Of a stretch of DNA of 64,000 nt, positions 1-12,314 are shown in pieces. Position 1 is the first letter of the stretch. Every line of letters begins with the position of its first letter. Source of the stretch: Gracilariopsis chorda. Taxonomy: Eukaryota; Rhodophyta; Florideophyceae; Gracilariales; Gracilariaceae. The stretch is from positions 1 through 64,000 of the forward strand of contig NBIV01000124.1 in NCBI GenBank assembly GCA_003194525.1. The letters are read 5' to 3'. Both the position numbers and the translations under genes were made by a program. The notes under the pieces are model-generated. The model had not been told where the DNA came from and did not search any database. It saw nothing but the letters and a program-made list of their open reading frames with translations.

Positions 1-662
1 GAAACTCATATTCCAAAAACTTAGTCCGCTCGGGAGACGTCACGGAGCTGTGTAAAAAGTTTTTCCGTGACAGTGTCCACGCACTTCTTGTCAAAGTTTT
101 GGCGAAAAAGTAGCAAAGTAGACACACTTTCTGCAACCCCAATGACTGTATTCATTAAAAAGGGTACTGAAACGAAAGCTGCATTGCTTGCAATGCAAAC
201 CAACAGGCATCACATGAAGCCGCCGACGTGAAGTAAAAACCTACTCAAAAACTGCAAATATTTGCCAGTTTTTTGCTTTAGTGTACAAACTCAAATAATT
301 TGTAGTCATGTACTTCCCAAATTTTTATTTCTCTGCTTTGCAAGACGGAGTCCGGGCATGAGGGTTTTCGCTGACTGCTGTTGCCAGTTGATCCGAGCAC
401 CTTGCGTGTGGGGCACTTTGCCGAGCAGAGTCTGCTCTGTCAAAGGATTTTGAAGCGCCTGCGACAGCGGCCTGAGGCTGCCGCGTGTCTCATACGCTCT
501 GCAACATATCCATACGCTGTGTGTCAGCTTCTGTTATCTACGCCTTCGCTTGTATCCTCATACTTCACCAAACTCACGGCTTCCGGTCCATGACGCCGGA
601 CGTGCCCTTGCCACTACTGTGCCGCAGGCAGCAGCATCACAGGAGTCATCGCCGTCGCCCAT
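1..662. other. Unassigned 5' flank
   Basis: Only short overlapping open frames of 60-100 codons on both strands, none with a recognisable domain or codon pattern. I see no RNA gene or repeat here. It is the upstream flank of the TTC27-like relic. Confidence 0.4.
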
Positions 663-3250
663 ATGGCTTCTCTTCCCGTCAGCACCAATATGTCCCTTGC
701 GGCCTTTGAAAGCGCGCTTTTCACAGGAGATATTGACACGCTTCATATCATTCCACCCCACGCTGCCCTTGTGGTCGCTGGTCATTATGATCTGTTTCTG
801 TCTTGAATCACGATTGAATAATGTGACGACGTGTATGAAGATTTGTCTTTTGTAATCACCGCCGAGTGTATTCAGAGCGCAGCTCAGCTAAACATGATCA
901 GTGATAGTTTGAAACGCGCGTTGATTGATGGCGCGAATGGAGCTGTTCACTCCGTGATTGCCGCGTATTTGGTGGGCGTGGCTTTGCTTCAGGGCATTTG
1001 TGCGAGAGACTTGGGCGAAAACTATTTCTAGGACCTCGTGCGCTGCACAGATTAAGAGTGCTTCTTTCTTTTTTGTTGTAGATGGAGAAGAGGTTGCTAT
1101 TCCGGCAAAGTGTCTTAATTGGCAACGTGCTGCCCGCTTCATATTAGTTGGGCATGTTCAGCAATTTGTTGCATGTGTGCTTTCTCTTGCACCATGGTGG
1201 GCTGCTAGGGTTCTTCTTGCTCCCCAATCCATTCTTGCAAACCCGACGCCCACTACGCAATACACCCTGTTTCGAATGTATTGTAGATTTATCGGAAAGC
1301 ACGTTGCAGATATTTGTTACCGTTCCGAACAACCCATTGAAGACACCAATCGCCACCACCAGATCGCTCAAGAAGAGGACGATGAAGCAGACGATTTTGA
1401 TCTGTTACCAGCACCAGTCGCTGAAGGAAATGATACCATTGCTGATTAGGATGATGAATTTCGACAAGTGCTAAGTAAAGATAAAGCGCACGATAGACAG
1501 CTAGCGGCTCTTACATACATTGAGCTGGCACATGTGCAGAAGTTGTTTTATGACAGAGATGGTGCGCTTGGAAGCCCCAAAAATGCTGGCAGACTTTACC
1601 ATGTAACATTTCGGCTCACTGGAGGGATGGGCGTTCGTACCAAGCATCAAAGCAAACCTTCAGCTCAGCTCATCTCGAGAGCCTTTGTCTTGAATGACCA
1701 TTCGGATTCGTTTGTGGGTGGTATGAAGAAAAGTGCATTTTGCGTAAAGTTCCCTGGGAATGTAGAAAGATCGGATAATAGTGCCAATGGCTAAGCTATC
1801 TGGTCCATTACTACTGCGCTTCCACTCCCCAAATATATTGAAGTTTGCAATGAAGACGTTCTTGGTTTTGTGAAACTGACGAGCAGCGACGAGATTCTGA
1901 GTCAGGCCTTCAGTGAGAAAATTGAGATTGATGATAATGATGAAGAGTTAGCGAATCCCGAAACTATTGGAGCTGAAATGAGAAGCCTCACTCCCTTGCC
2001 ACAGGCTTTAGCGCTTTGTCATGAAATTGGTAACTGAGCTAGAAACGCCTCACACGTTTTGAAGAAGGAGGAGATGTCGCCATTTGCCAGCTTGTTTATA
2101 GAAGGAGCAATAAGTCCGTACGGAACAAGCAGCGTACTGCAACTAAGAGCACTGATGCTTCGCGTCGGGCTTGAAGGGGAACGTGGACGCTTTCTAGAGA
2201 GGTGCATGCATCAGATGGAAGAGAATGGACGGTTTTCTGACGATCCTCTTGAATCACTAGACAAGGACCTTAGGTGTTCTGCCGCAGCAGAATGAAATAT
2301 GTTCGTATATCGCACGTCTTTGCATCACGGAGGGAAGTGAAGAACGAACTGGCAATTTCAATCTGCAGGAATGGTTTAGTTAGATCAGCCATGGAGATCT
2401 TTGAAGAGCTAGAGTTTTTGGGATGAAGTAGTAGATTGCCATCGCTTGATTGGCAATCTCGGAGCCGCCGAGGACCTCGTGCGTAAAAGAACTAGATAGA
2501 CTTGACAAAGCAGTGCTTGACGAGGGAATTTCTGACGATGCCACTTTTGATCAGTCCATTCAGAAAAGGGGCTTTATACCAGAGCAGTTCAAAGTAGGGC
2601 TGCTAGAAGACCACTTCTGATCTGCGTAATTGGAAATGTAACAAGACCTCAAGAGCACTTTGAAAATTGCTTGGGAAGAGAATTGCCATCGTTATGCTCG
2701 AGCCAAGCGTGCTTTGGGAATAATGTGTATTGATTCTGAGCAATTTGGAAGCGGCGATGGGGCATTATAAACAGCGCCTGAATCATTTCCCTCTTTCTAG
2801 AGGCGTGGTTCGTTTACGGATGCGCTTGCAATACAAACAGGAGACATACAGAACTGGCGCCCATGCGTTCACGCGAGTTATTCAAAAACACCTGAAAACG
2901 GAGAAGCTTGGAACAACTTGGCCAAAGTTCTGCATGATCTGGGAAAGATGAAGGGAGCTCTAAAATCTCTCATCGAAGCAGGTAGACTCATGAGAGATTC
3001 TAGCGGGTGTGGAATAACGTTTGCTCCTCTCTACAGAACTACAAGCATGTCCCGAAATTCTCAGAGCTTTGAACAGACTTCTGGATATCCGAGGGAAAAA
3101 AGGTGTGTCGACGTCGTCCATAGGGGTAGTTGTAACTGTTAACGACGCAGCACAGAACAAGAGGCTTTGATGCATGAGTAGATGCGGAATCATGGGCAAT
3201 AAGTCTATGGGATGGAGAACCTTCCAAGAGTAGTCTTGACTCGAGCGGGC
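663..3250 (+). pseudogene. Relic of a TTC27-like TPR protein
   Basis: Fragments in all three plus-strand frames line up in order with the TTC27 (Emw1-type) TPR protein family. An ATG at 663 opens about 47 codons before a TGA. Matching pieces follow near 1480-1790 (a segment with LAALTYIELAHVQKLFYDRD), 1815-2035, 2059-2295, 2300-2480 (reading VKNELAISICRNGLVRSAMEI, then a segment like FEELEFWDEVVDCH), 2600-2720 and 2730-3050 (AFTRVIQ, ENGEAW, NNLAKVLHDLGKMKGALKSL). The last block is a TPR unit. Stops and frameshifts interrupt at least eight places, too many for introns, so I call it a pseudogene. A working copy is expected elsewhere in the genome. The family call rests on remembered motif similarity and is good but unconfirmed. 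Confidence 0.72.
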
Positions 3251-3438
3251 GCCCTCGTATAGAGTATCTGTGTCGGTGTTGGCGATCGCCCCTCGTCAGT
3301 TTCAGTTCAGTCCGCGAATCTCCGGCGAAAGTTTGTGTATGAAACGGAGAAGGGCCTAAGTTTTTTGTAATGGATTTGGGAAGTGGTGGGTCGTGAAGGC
3401 TTCTTGTCATTTGGATGGTGGCTCTGAAGCTCGTGAAC

Positions 3439-4270
3439 TGAAGTGCAACCCCCTCAGGGAGGGATTCTTGGTACTTGAATGCTTTCCGATATTATTGGTT
3501 GTGTAGTGTGTATATGAACTACGCCCCACAATGGGGATATGGACACGTGGCACACCGTTTTGGGTCAATTGGCGGTTGGCCACAGTAGTGGACGTTTGCC
3601 ACGAAATGTGGAGTATTTTTAGTTGATTTTTACTTATTATTTTCACACCCATTTCTGGGAAAGGTAGTACTTAGTGCGACGGCGCACTGCCGTCGCACCA
3701 GCAAACCTTCCCCAACAAGGACCGCAACCTGGGTAATTGGCTCTAGTTGTTACTGCTTGCGCGCGTGCTCTACTCCTCCTTGGAGGGAAACGCCGTGAAC
3801 CACATCTAAAGGGACCCATCACTGGGGGTCATATTATTCCAATTGCATTGGTGTTTCGCCCTGTGTAGGGATATTGTTACGCGGCATCGCCGTTCGCCCC
3901 CGTCGCTCTCGCCACTCACTTCGTCCTCTCTTCCTCCTCTTCGCCTTTCCTTTTCCCCCTTTCTAGGGTAGCACCTCCCGCTATCCGCGGCCCTCGTGTG
4001 CGCATCCGCTCACACACCCGCACTTACGTGAAAACCTACCTCTGGCGAGGACGCATTTACCGCTTTCGCGGATACCGATTCTTTTCCTAAACCCTCTTGC
4101 GCTATTCGCGAAGGGTGGCCTCGGTCTTACAAAACCGGCTCCGCCGTGCCACCCCTAGAGGGGCTCTACCCAACTGGGTTCGCCTTCAAGGAGGAAATAT
4201 CCCGAACGTCTTTCGGTGTTTCTCCCCTTTGGAGCGTTGCACCACAAAGTGGTCTCCCGACCTAGAATTG
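3439..4270 (+). repeat. 5' LTR of chromovirus copy 1
   Basis: This stretch is about 70-75% similar by eye to the reverse complement of roughly 45280-46093. Both copies start with TGAAGTGC (3439 here, 46093 on the minus strand), a normal TG LTR start. Shared blocks include the segments around 3660-3700, 3790-3850 and 4100-4250. The downstream limit near 4270 is uncertain and I could not fix a primer-binding site. The size (about 0.8-0.9 kb) is long for a gypsy LTR. Confidence 0.65.
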
Positions 4271-4351
4271 GTTTTTGTTTTCCCTCTTACGAGGTTTGTT
4301 TTCATTTACCAGAATTTCCGTGATCGTTTCCCGTCTTAACGGTATTTTCTC

Positions 4352-6448
4352 ATGTCGAGAAATCCCTCGGATGCGGAGCCAGTGGTTACGGGTAGTCACT
4401 CCCGCGACAACGCGGACACATCCGAAGTTCGGTTCGTACCTCGTATACCTATACAGAAAAGTTTCAGCCGTGCTGGCGCCGCTTCATTGCGATCCGGCTA
4501 TTGCCGCACTGCCCCAAGCACCCAGCCTGCTCCCGCTGTCGCGGATTCAAGCCCCCGTGGAACGGGCGATAACACCCCTCAGGGGACTTCCCTGGAATCC
4601 CAAATCTGCGCTCTGTGGACTGCCCATGACACCCTTGTAGGGGAACTAAAATTCCTCCAAGAGGTGGTCTTGGCAACCCCCGTAAAGGGGGTTGCCGAGG
4701 AACTCCGTATTTCACGGTCTGACGTCAACTCCGTGTTGGAGAGTTTGGGACAACCCACCACCTTCATCGAAGGAGTTGAAGCCCGATTTGATCGGATTGG
4801 TGCCCCCCTGGAGACACTGGAGCAGCTCGTCCTCATGAAAAAACCATCCCCGGATGATCCAGTAAACGAGGCATCGCACAACGACCAGCTTGCTGGGAAG
4901 AAGAAACGCCGTCATCGACGGAAACACCACCGAAAATATTCGGACTCCGATTCTTCGACATCGTCGGACTCATCCCGAAACCATTCGGTTAGCTCGAGCT
5001 CCTCGGAATCCGACTCGGAGGACGAGAAGCGAGGCTACTCCTCCCACTCGTAGCGGTCATCGGCCACTGAAGGTGTGGTCCGAACCCGCCAGAAGGGGAG
5101 AAAACGCCCCGGTCTCCGGGAATTGAAACCGACAAACCCGGATTACCGGAAGCTTTTATCATACCGGTACTACCGGCTCGAAGATTCGTCACTTGGACGT
5201 ACGCCCCGTGGTACGGGAAATGTGCGAGAATGCATTAAGCGAATGCAGCTCTCGCTCCGCAACCAGTATTTTACTGGAGAGGACCCAGTCCTAGTACTGG
5301 ATTTCCTATCCCGCTTTGTAGCGGAGGCCCATATCCTCGGTATGAATGAGGGACAAGCCTATTTGGCTTTACCGTATTTCTTACGGGGAGTGGCGGAGGA
5401 CCAATACACCTCTGTCAGAGGATCTTCTCGCGCCTCCGAGGGAGGATTTACTTGCTGGCCGGAGGCTGTGCAGTATCTTCTGCGCTTCTACGCCACCAAC
5501 ACCGCTATTCAGCAGGCTATCCTCGCTTTGCGAGATACACGCCAGCGTGCTGGAGAGACCGAGACCGATTAATCGTTGCGCCTTAACAAGGCTTTCCACA
5601 GATGTGGTAACGTGTACCCCGCTGAGGAGCGCAGTACCATGTTCATCGATGGTCTTGACCCTGCAATCCGGAGCTTAGTTACCCGTTATCGGGAGGAAAA
5701 GCGGAGGATCACCTATCTCGAGCTGGTCCAACACGCTCGAGCGGAAGGGGATGCACTTCGTGCAAGAACTCCGAACAATCGGTCTAAATCCGCCAAGGCG
5801 TTGATGATAGAGAGTGACTCCTGATCGCTCCCACTCACTGCGGTTGGGAACCCTAGAAAGGGATTTGATACCGTGCATTTAGTGCAGGGGGATGGTGTGT
5901 CGATTCAAACCACCGATTTACCGTCAACGACGTTGATGACCCGTGATACGGGAACAGAAGATCCCGTTCTATACGGTGGTAACGGTCGGGTCCGACCCCA
6001 ACGACTCCCGTTTTCAAACGGTCAATCCCGTTATCAACGGCCTGGATAGACTGACACCCGCCCTACGGTTCGCTCCTCCGATACTCGGAATAATAATCCG
6101 CTTGTCGCGGTGCTGGCTCTCATTTGCCACCTTTGTTATGCCCATGGCCATACCTCGCCTCAGTGTATCTGCTCACTGAAGGATAGGGCCAAGGTGGTGG
6201 CAAACTACGAGGCCCTCACTCCAGAGGAGAAACGTTCCGTCCCGACGGCTTCCTACGTCCGTGCTAAAACGGACTTTTCCCATGCCCTACCACAGACCCC
6301 GCGTGCGCGGCAAGCTTCATACACCCCGATTCGGGAGATCGCGCAACCATCCGTTGCAACCCCCACTTATGCGGATAGAAACCCCCGTAAACGTGATGAA
6401 GCACTCGTTGTCGAGGAAACAAACCCACCGCCGAAGGCGGAAAACTAA
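4352..6448 (+). pseudogene. gag: Chromovirus gag (four in-frame stops)
   Basis: A single reading frame runs from the ATG at 4352 to TAA at 6448, broken only by in-frame stops near 5051, 5570, 5822 and 6048. It has a proline/serine-rich N-terminus, a Lys/Arg-rich then Ser/Asp/Glu-rich stretch (about 4900-5050), a retroelement capsid-like helical region (5200-5800) and a CX2CX4HX4C zinc knuckle (CHLCYAHGHTSPQC) near 6122-6163. That knuckle is the nucleic-acid-binding signature of Gag. No frameshift is needed across 2.1 kb, so decay here is by nonsense substitutions only. Protease and pol follow in different frames. Confidence 0.8.
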
Positions 6449-6582
6449 CTGATGGAGTCTCCCCTTTGGGAGAGGCATCCTCGAACCAGAGGCTGTTGGC
6501 GCCCGAGGCGTCCCCACCTCGCTCCCTATTGAAAGTCTTCTAGAGGAAAGACACCGCTGACGCAGACTCTGCGCACGTCGGT

Positions 6583-9500
6583 GTGTTGCGTCGCCCATGG
6601 ATACGGAGTAAAAATCCCTGGATTCCCGGTAGAGTCTTGGTCTTGGCCAATCGCAATTATAAGGTCTATGCTGACGTTGGCCTTGATCCCCAGTTTATGG
6701 TGAGGTTTCTCACCGTCCTGGATGCAGGTGTAGGTCCCAACTTTGTTGTGGAATCATTGTTACCCCCGCTTGTGCGGTCTCGTATCTGCTCTCACGCGGT
6801 CCCAGAAATTTCGGATGCGAAAAACAATCCGTTAAAAACGTGGGGCACAGTAAACGCGTCGTGAGACTTGGTACCTCCGTGGTGAAGTTGGACTTCATCG
6901 TTTGCCGTTCATTGGCAGCACCAGGCATACTGGGATGTGATTAATGCGACAGATTTTTCGACGCAATCAGGCCCCGCCTCAGGCGTGTAGAACTTGACGA
7001 TGGATCGCAGGTTCCGATTGTTCGCCGCTCGCTAAAGCGGTCCTCTCGGAAACAAGTCCCGCTCCCTGCTGCGCAGGAACCACCGCCCACGTCCCGCGAG
7101 TCCACCAATCTCCGCGTCGCTGCCTCGGTTTCTATACCGCATGAGTCCCAGGTCTGGGTGCAGGTAAATTCCCGTCAACACGGTCTTCGGGTTATACAAC
7201 CCCTCGCCTCTTTGTACGAGAAATCCCAGCTGGCGCTGGCTAATGGAATTGTCTTCATTTCCCCGGATGTTCCTTTCCGGATATTGGTTGCCAACCTTGG
7301 CAAAAAACCCCCAGTATATCGTAAAACACCAAATAATTGGGAGTGTAACCCCCCACCTATGGGAATGCTGCCAACCAAGATGAGAGCCACCGATGTACTC
7401 GGAGTTACCACCTGTTCTGAGGAATTTGCCCCGCCGTCCGAAGACTTCAAGTCTGAGGAGGGGGAGGAAACGGCTACTTCAGCGTCGAACACACCGAGTA
7501 ACTCGGAATTGCGAACCACACCTGTTCCACAGGACAATGCTCCATCGAGCAACGACCGGATTGATCCGAAAAAGGCACTTGAAGCGCTGGACTTCAGCCA
7601 CGTGCCGGAGTCGCACCGCGACAAACTCCGTACAATGTTACGGGAATTAACCACAATGTGGGATGGCTTGCTTGGCGAGATTAATCCAACAGAACACCGG
7701 ATCGATTTATTCCCCGGTGCGCGACCGGTTGCACAACCCCCTTACAAGGCAGGTCCGAAAGCTCGGGAAGAGGAGCAGTCCCAAGTAGACAAGATGCTCC
7801 GTGCAGGTGTGATTGAGCCCACTCAATCACCCTGGGCATCCCCAGTTGTACTGGCTTTGAAGGCCGACGGGACCTGGAGGTTCTGTGTCGACTACCGCCG
7901 GCTCAATGTCATGAATGTTAGGGACACGTACCCTATCCCTCGTATAGACGAGTGTATTGACTCCCTCGGAGACGCCACCCTTTTCACGGCTCTCGATGCC
8001 AATTGGGGATATTGGCAAGTACCTGTCAGAAAGGAGGATCGTGACAAAACCGCATTCACCTGCCACGCAGGAACGTACCGCTTCAAGTGGATGCCATTTG
8101 GGTTAACCAACACCCCTGCCACCTTTCAGCGTGCAGTAGATATTCTACCCAACCGCTTTAAGTGGCGGAGTTGTCTGGTCTACCTTAATGATATTATCAT
8201 CTTCTCCAACTCGTTGAACGACCTTCTCACTTACGTCCGAGACGTGCTGACCGTACTCCGCGATGCGGGAATTACCCTCAAGTTGAGGAAATGCGAGTTT
8301 TTCACAGATACTGTGAAGTATCTCGGTCACATTATCCGTCCTGGACGGTTAGCGATCGAGACAGCTCGAGTCAAATCCCTCGTTGAGGCGAAAGAGCCCC
8401 GTACTCAAACGGAACTGCGCTCTTTTCTGGGGCTGGTGAACGTCTATCGACGGTTTACCCCGTAATTTTCGGATACCGCGGCGCCCCTGAACGCGTTGTT
8501 GCGAAAGGGGAACCCCCCAAAACTGGGAACATTTACATCCGAGCAATCGGAAGCCTTTAACTCCTTGAGGGAGGCTGTCACATCAGCACCAATCCTACAT
8601 CTCCCAAAACTTGGGTTGCCATACTCCGTAGATACGGACTCGAGCGACTACCAGGTCGGGTGTGCTCTTTTACAAACCACCCCCGAGGGGGAAGGACACC
8701 CAATTGGTTATTGGTCGCGCTCACTCAATGTTCATGAGCGGAACTACTCCGTATCGGAAAACGTGTGCCTCGCCGTCGTATGGGCGATGACCACTCTGCA
8801 CCCCTACCTTATGGGAGTTAACTTCACCGTGTACACGGACCATTCCTCACTGAGGTGGTTAATGAATATCTCCGACCCGTCGGGATGCCTCATGTGCTGG
8901 AGACTCCGCCTCGCGGAATATGACTTCCAAGTCGTTTATAAGAAAGGCGCGCAGAGCACCCAACCCGACGCTCTGTCGCGGCTACCCACAAGTGGGGAAG
9001 CACTCCCAGCGGACAATGACGAAGTCCCATGTTTCATGGCGATAGACCCGGATGATCGGGAATGTGCCCTTGATCCGGAATGTGCCCTTGACGCTTGGCC
9101 ATAAAACTGGGACGAGGATGCTGACTTTGACGAACTACTCGCATCGCGAGATGAATTTGGGAACCCGTTACAGGGGAACTTTGTACCGGTATCACCGGAA
9201 GAAATGATCCGAGAACAATTCGGCGACCCATTCTGTGCGAGGGTTCGTGCCCGTATCAACGGCGGTGAAGATCTCCCTTTCGGGGTAAACGACAAAGACT
9301 ACCTCGTAAGGAAGGTCGAAGCCCGCCCACAGATTGTAGTACCACATTCCCTGCAGTCGCGGGTGTTACATCTATCACACTACGCCCCCATTGGAGGTCA
9401 CCCAGGTGGGAAGAAACTCTACCTAACCCTGCGAAGGGATTTCTATTGGCCCGCCATGGCGGTGTATTTCTACGCAACTGTGCGGTTTTGTAGCGAATGC

Positions 9501-10698
9501 GCGAAGAATCGCGTGAAACTCCGCAAAAATGCGAAGAAGATGAAACTCTTCCCCGCAAGGGCGCCGCTCGAGTTTATCGCGATCGATATTATCGGTCCAC
9601 TACTCACCACGAAACGGGGAAACAAGTTTCTACTTGTCATTATCGACCGCTTTTCTAAGCTGGTACGGACTGTCCCTCTTCGGAGGATAACCGCTCTCAC
9701 GGTGGCCCAGGCTCTGGTGACGCACTGGATTTTCGTCTACGGTCCCCCTGTGGAGGTGCTCTCCGACAACGGGAAGCAGTTCGTGACCAAGTTCTTCCAG
9801 GATGTTTGTCGCATCCTGGATGTCAAGAACGTGTTCACGACTACCTACCACCCCAAGTGTAATGGGCAAGTTGAACGGTTTAACCGGACGTTACTCGCGG
9901 CGTTACGTTCCTACGTCGCAGACCACCCAAAGAACTGAGACATGTACGCTGATGCGTTAACCTACGCGTACAACACGCAGGTAAACCGGACTACCGGAGT
10001 TTCGCCATTTGAGTTGGTTCTATCCAGAACACCCCCGCCTGTGGCGCTGGAATCCCAAGCTACCTTGGACAAATTCCCATCAGTGGGTATCTACCGGCAG
10101 CAATGAGAGCAATGGATTTCCAAGCTGGTCCCCGCTGCGCGGAAGTCTATGGCACGGGCCCAAGCCGCTTACAAGCGGGATTTTGATGCTCAAGCGGGAT
10201 TTTGATGCTCGCTTGCGAGGGAAACTGTCCCTGATTCGGGCGAATAACTACTTCTTCATCAGGAAGGAGTACAACAACCCGGAATGGGAGAAGCGCCATA
10301 AACTCTCGCCTGTGGCGGATGGACCATTCAAGTTCATCTCTGTAAACACCGGCACTGTCGTGATGGAGATGGGCGACACGCACGAACGGATTTCCCGTGA
10401 TCGTGTTGTCCTTGCCCCTCCTCCATCGTCAGAGGTAGCCCTGGATTCAGGCAACCCCGTTTCTACGGACTCTGCAATACCGGAATCATCCGGGAGTACT
10501 AGGCCTACGGTACTGCCACACCCCAGCCGGGGACTCTCAGACCTACCGACCCTGTCGGACTCACTGGCTCAGCCGGGTAATTCGGGCCACTCAGCGCCCA
10601 CCCCTACCACGCCCGCCCCCCAGGTGGGGAAGTTTATCCCTTATCCCGCCGCTCCGTCTAAGGAGGGGGAGGAGAACACTCGTTCGTGTGGTGTATAG
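6583..10698 (+). pseudogene. pol: Chromovirus pol: protease, RT, RNase H, integrase
   Basis: The protease core reads VLDAGVGPNFV near 6713-6745; Ala follows the catalytic Asp where Thr or Ser is usual. A frameshift near 6850 leads into a frame that holds RT (7600-8465), RNase H (8496-9104) and integrase (9204-9938), separated by single in-frame stops at 8463, 9102 and 9936. The RT catalytic box reads YLND (about 8180) instead of YxDD. RNase H keeps YWSRSL and the VYTDHSSL motif. Integrase keeps the HHCC zinc site (9370-9500) and D, D, E residues in AIDIIG, LSDNG and GQVERFNR. A 19-bp tandem duplication (10173-10210) shifts the frame before the integrase C-terminal region. The ORF ends in a Pro-rich tail at 10698; the chromodomain seen in copy 2 is missing. 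Confidence 0.88.
10173..10210. repeat. 19-bp tandem duplication in pol
   Basis: Two adjacent copies of a 19-bp unit beginning AAGCGGGATTTTG (10173-10191 and 10192-10210). Nineteen is not a multiple of three, so the duplication moves the integrase C-terminal region into another frame. Confidence 0.9.
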
Positions 10699-10714
10699 GC
10701 AGGAGCACAGAAAC

Positions 10715-12131
10715 TTTTCGTCTGAGGTCCTGTACTGCTCATAGCATGACCTGTACATTCCTCACAGTGGGGAACGAACTTGTTCATCTTCCACAAGCCA
10801 TTTTTCGGCTGCCAGTCGAACGTCATACACGCCGAGCAGTCTGTGTTAGGACATCCCGTTCTAACCTTCTCCCAAGTTTGAGCAATGTTAACTCCTTTAT
10901 AAACCCCAATATAAGCTTTGTAAGCTCGGATTAATTGTTCACACTGCCAGCGGAATTGCAACGCTATGCCTACATTCGGAACGAATTCGACACACCTGCT
11001 AGGCCTCCAGATCATTGCACCCACCTTCTCTGCCTGTAGAGCTAGTCTAGCTCTTTCCGTCGTGCGTCGTTTCGAAGTGCGTTTCTGCCGTTTCCTTCGG
11101 ATTTGAGTCGCCGTTCTCTGAAATGTTTGCGCGCCTTGCTGATGTTGACTTTGTGCCCAGTATCCTTCACCCTGCAAGTCATCTTCCTTTTCCACGTCAC
11201 CTCACATGTCCGAATTACTAAGTCCGTCACCCTCATTTGGTGCGGCAAAATCGTCACCGTCATACAAAATGTAGTCGGCAAGGGAGTAATCAGGGTCATG
11301 TCCCGGAAAGTCTGTATCAACATACCCATCTTCTGAGGAAATGTTCTCGGAACCATAATGACATTCTCCACCAGAATCACTCCTCGCCTCGCCTTTCCTG
11401 CTTCGTTGAGCACGTTCGCGCTCAATGTCCTCGGCGTGCTCGCGTTCAGCGTGCTCACGCTCAGCTTGGTCGGCATGATGTCTTTTGCGTTCTCGATCGG
11501 CGCGTTCACGCTCGACTCGTTCACACTCGGCGCGTTCTCGGGACTCTGCTTCTTTGTCAGCATTAGTATTTTGTGAGAGCTGATCATAAGTCCGCAAGTA
11601 AAGCTTTTGGTTGGTTTTGGCGATAGAATACATATCTGATGACTTCAGAACGAACTATTTATCTTTTATGGTATCTTGGAGTATCTGTTGGAATTGAACA
11701 TCACTTTGCAGTATATCTATTGCTCGAGAAAGAGTCATCATTCTGCGAGTGGCTCCTCGGGAATCGGTTTGGCATCGGTCCGGATGAACGAGTGCTGCCA
11801 AGCGGCGACATGCATTTTTGACGGATCTGAGTGGGGCAGATGAGCTTGAGAAGCAAAACAATCGAAAAAGAGCAGTAGTTTTGTCCTCAATCATGTTGAA
11901 ATAACGCAAGGCTTTTTGTGAAGTATTGGGTAATGTGGCAATCATGTTGAAATGACGCAAGGCTTTTTGTGGAGTATCGGGTAATGTGGGTTTTGGGGTC
12001 ATGGTGATCGGTCTGAGGGCTTGCAAGACAACGGAGAGAGGGTGACAGCTTTGAAAACCCCTCCGGGAAAGGGGTGAAAGAGGTAAAGAGTGGGGTGACC
12101 ATTTTGGCGATGCGCGAGAAGAAGGTGACAC
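10715..12131 (-). pseudogene. Mutator-like transposase N-terminus with J-domain-like segment
   Basis: One minus-strand frame runs from 12131 to about 10715 with only two stops (near 11655 and 11202). First comes a J-domain-like part (about 11840-11690) with helix II, an HPD loop (LAALVHPDRC) and helix III (MMTLSRAIDILQS). Then comes a Glu/Arg/Ala repeat region (11570-11420) and an acidic region. Last is a MULE-type zinc finger (CPNTDCSACMTFDW, then KMNKFVPHCEEC), the WRKY-GCM1/FAR1-like DNA-binding domain found before MULE transposase cores. The frame then runs into chromovirus copy 1 near 10690, so the DDE core is lost. The transposase call is fairly secure. Whether the J-domain belongs to the same protein is inference from the shared frame. 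Confidence 0.62.
11889..11991 (-). repeat. 51-bp tandem repeat, two copies
   Basis: Two adjacent near-identical 51-bp units (11889-11939, 11940-11990). On the minus strand each encodes a PxTxQKALRxFNMI-like unit just before the J-domain-like segment. The length keeps the frame. Confidence 0.85.
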
Positions 12132-12314
12132 AGTTCGGAACAGTGGTGACTTTGTCGTTGCATGTTATAAGCGTGGGTGACATTCCCGTGTCGCCCGGCA
12201 TTTCGTTCGAAAAACCACCTGTCACCCCCTGCCTCCTCCAGATTTCCAGACGTATCCCTCTACCCGGGCTAATTCTGCAAGCTGTCACCCTAAATCCACA
12301 GAATCTCCCTTTTA

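Larger units (their letters stand above)
3439..10690 (+). mobile_element. Ty3/gypsy chromovirus, copy 1 (3'-truncated)
   Basis: LTR retrotransposon with a 5' LTR, then gag, protease, reverse transcriptase, RNase H and integrase in gypsy order on the plus strand. Domain order and its relation to copy 2, which carries a chromodomain, place it among chromoviruses. Homology to copy 2 stops near 10680-10720, where sequence of a minus-strand Mutator-like transposase gene begins. No 3' LTR or chromodomain is present, so this copy is truncated at its 3' end. The element is dead: gag and pol carry about nine in-frame stops, at least two frameshifts and a changed RT catalytic motif. Confidence 0.88.

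Noticed and set aside
10009-10698. Separate gene downstream of the integrase
   Set aside because: It is the integrase C-terminal region and Pro-rich tail, moved to another frame by the 19-bp duplication and earlier stops; it aligns with copy 2.
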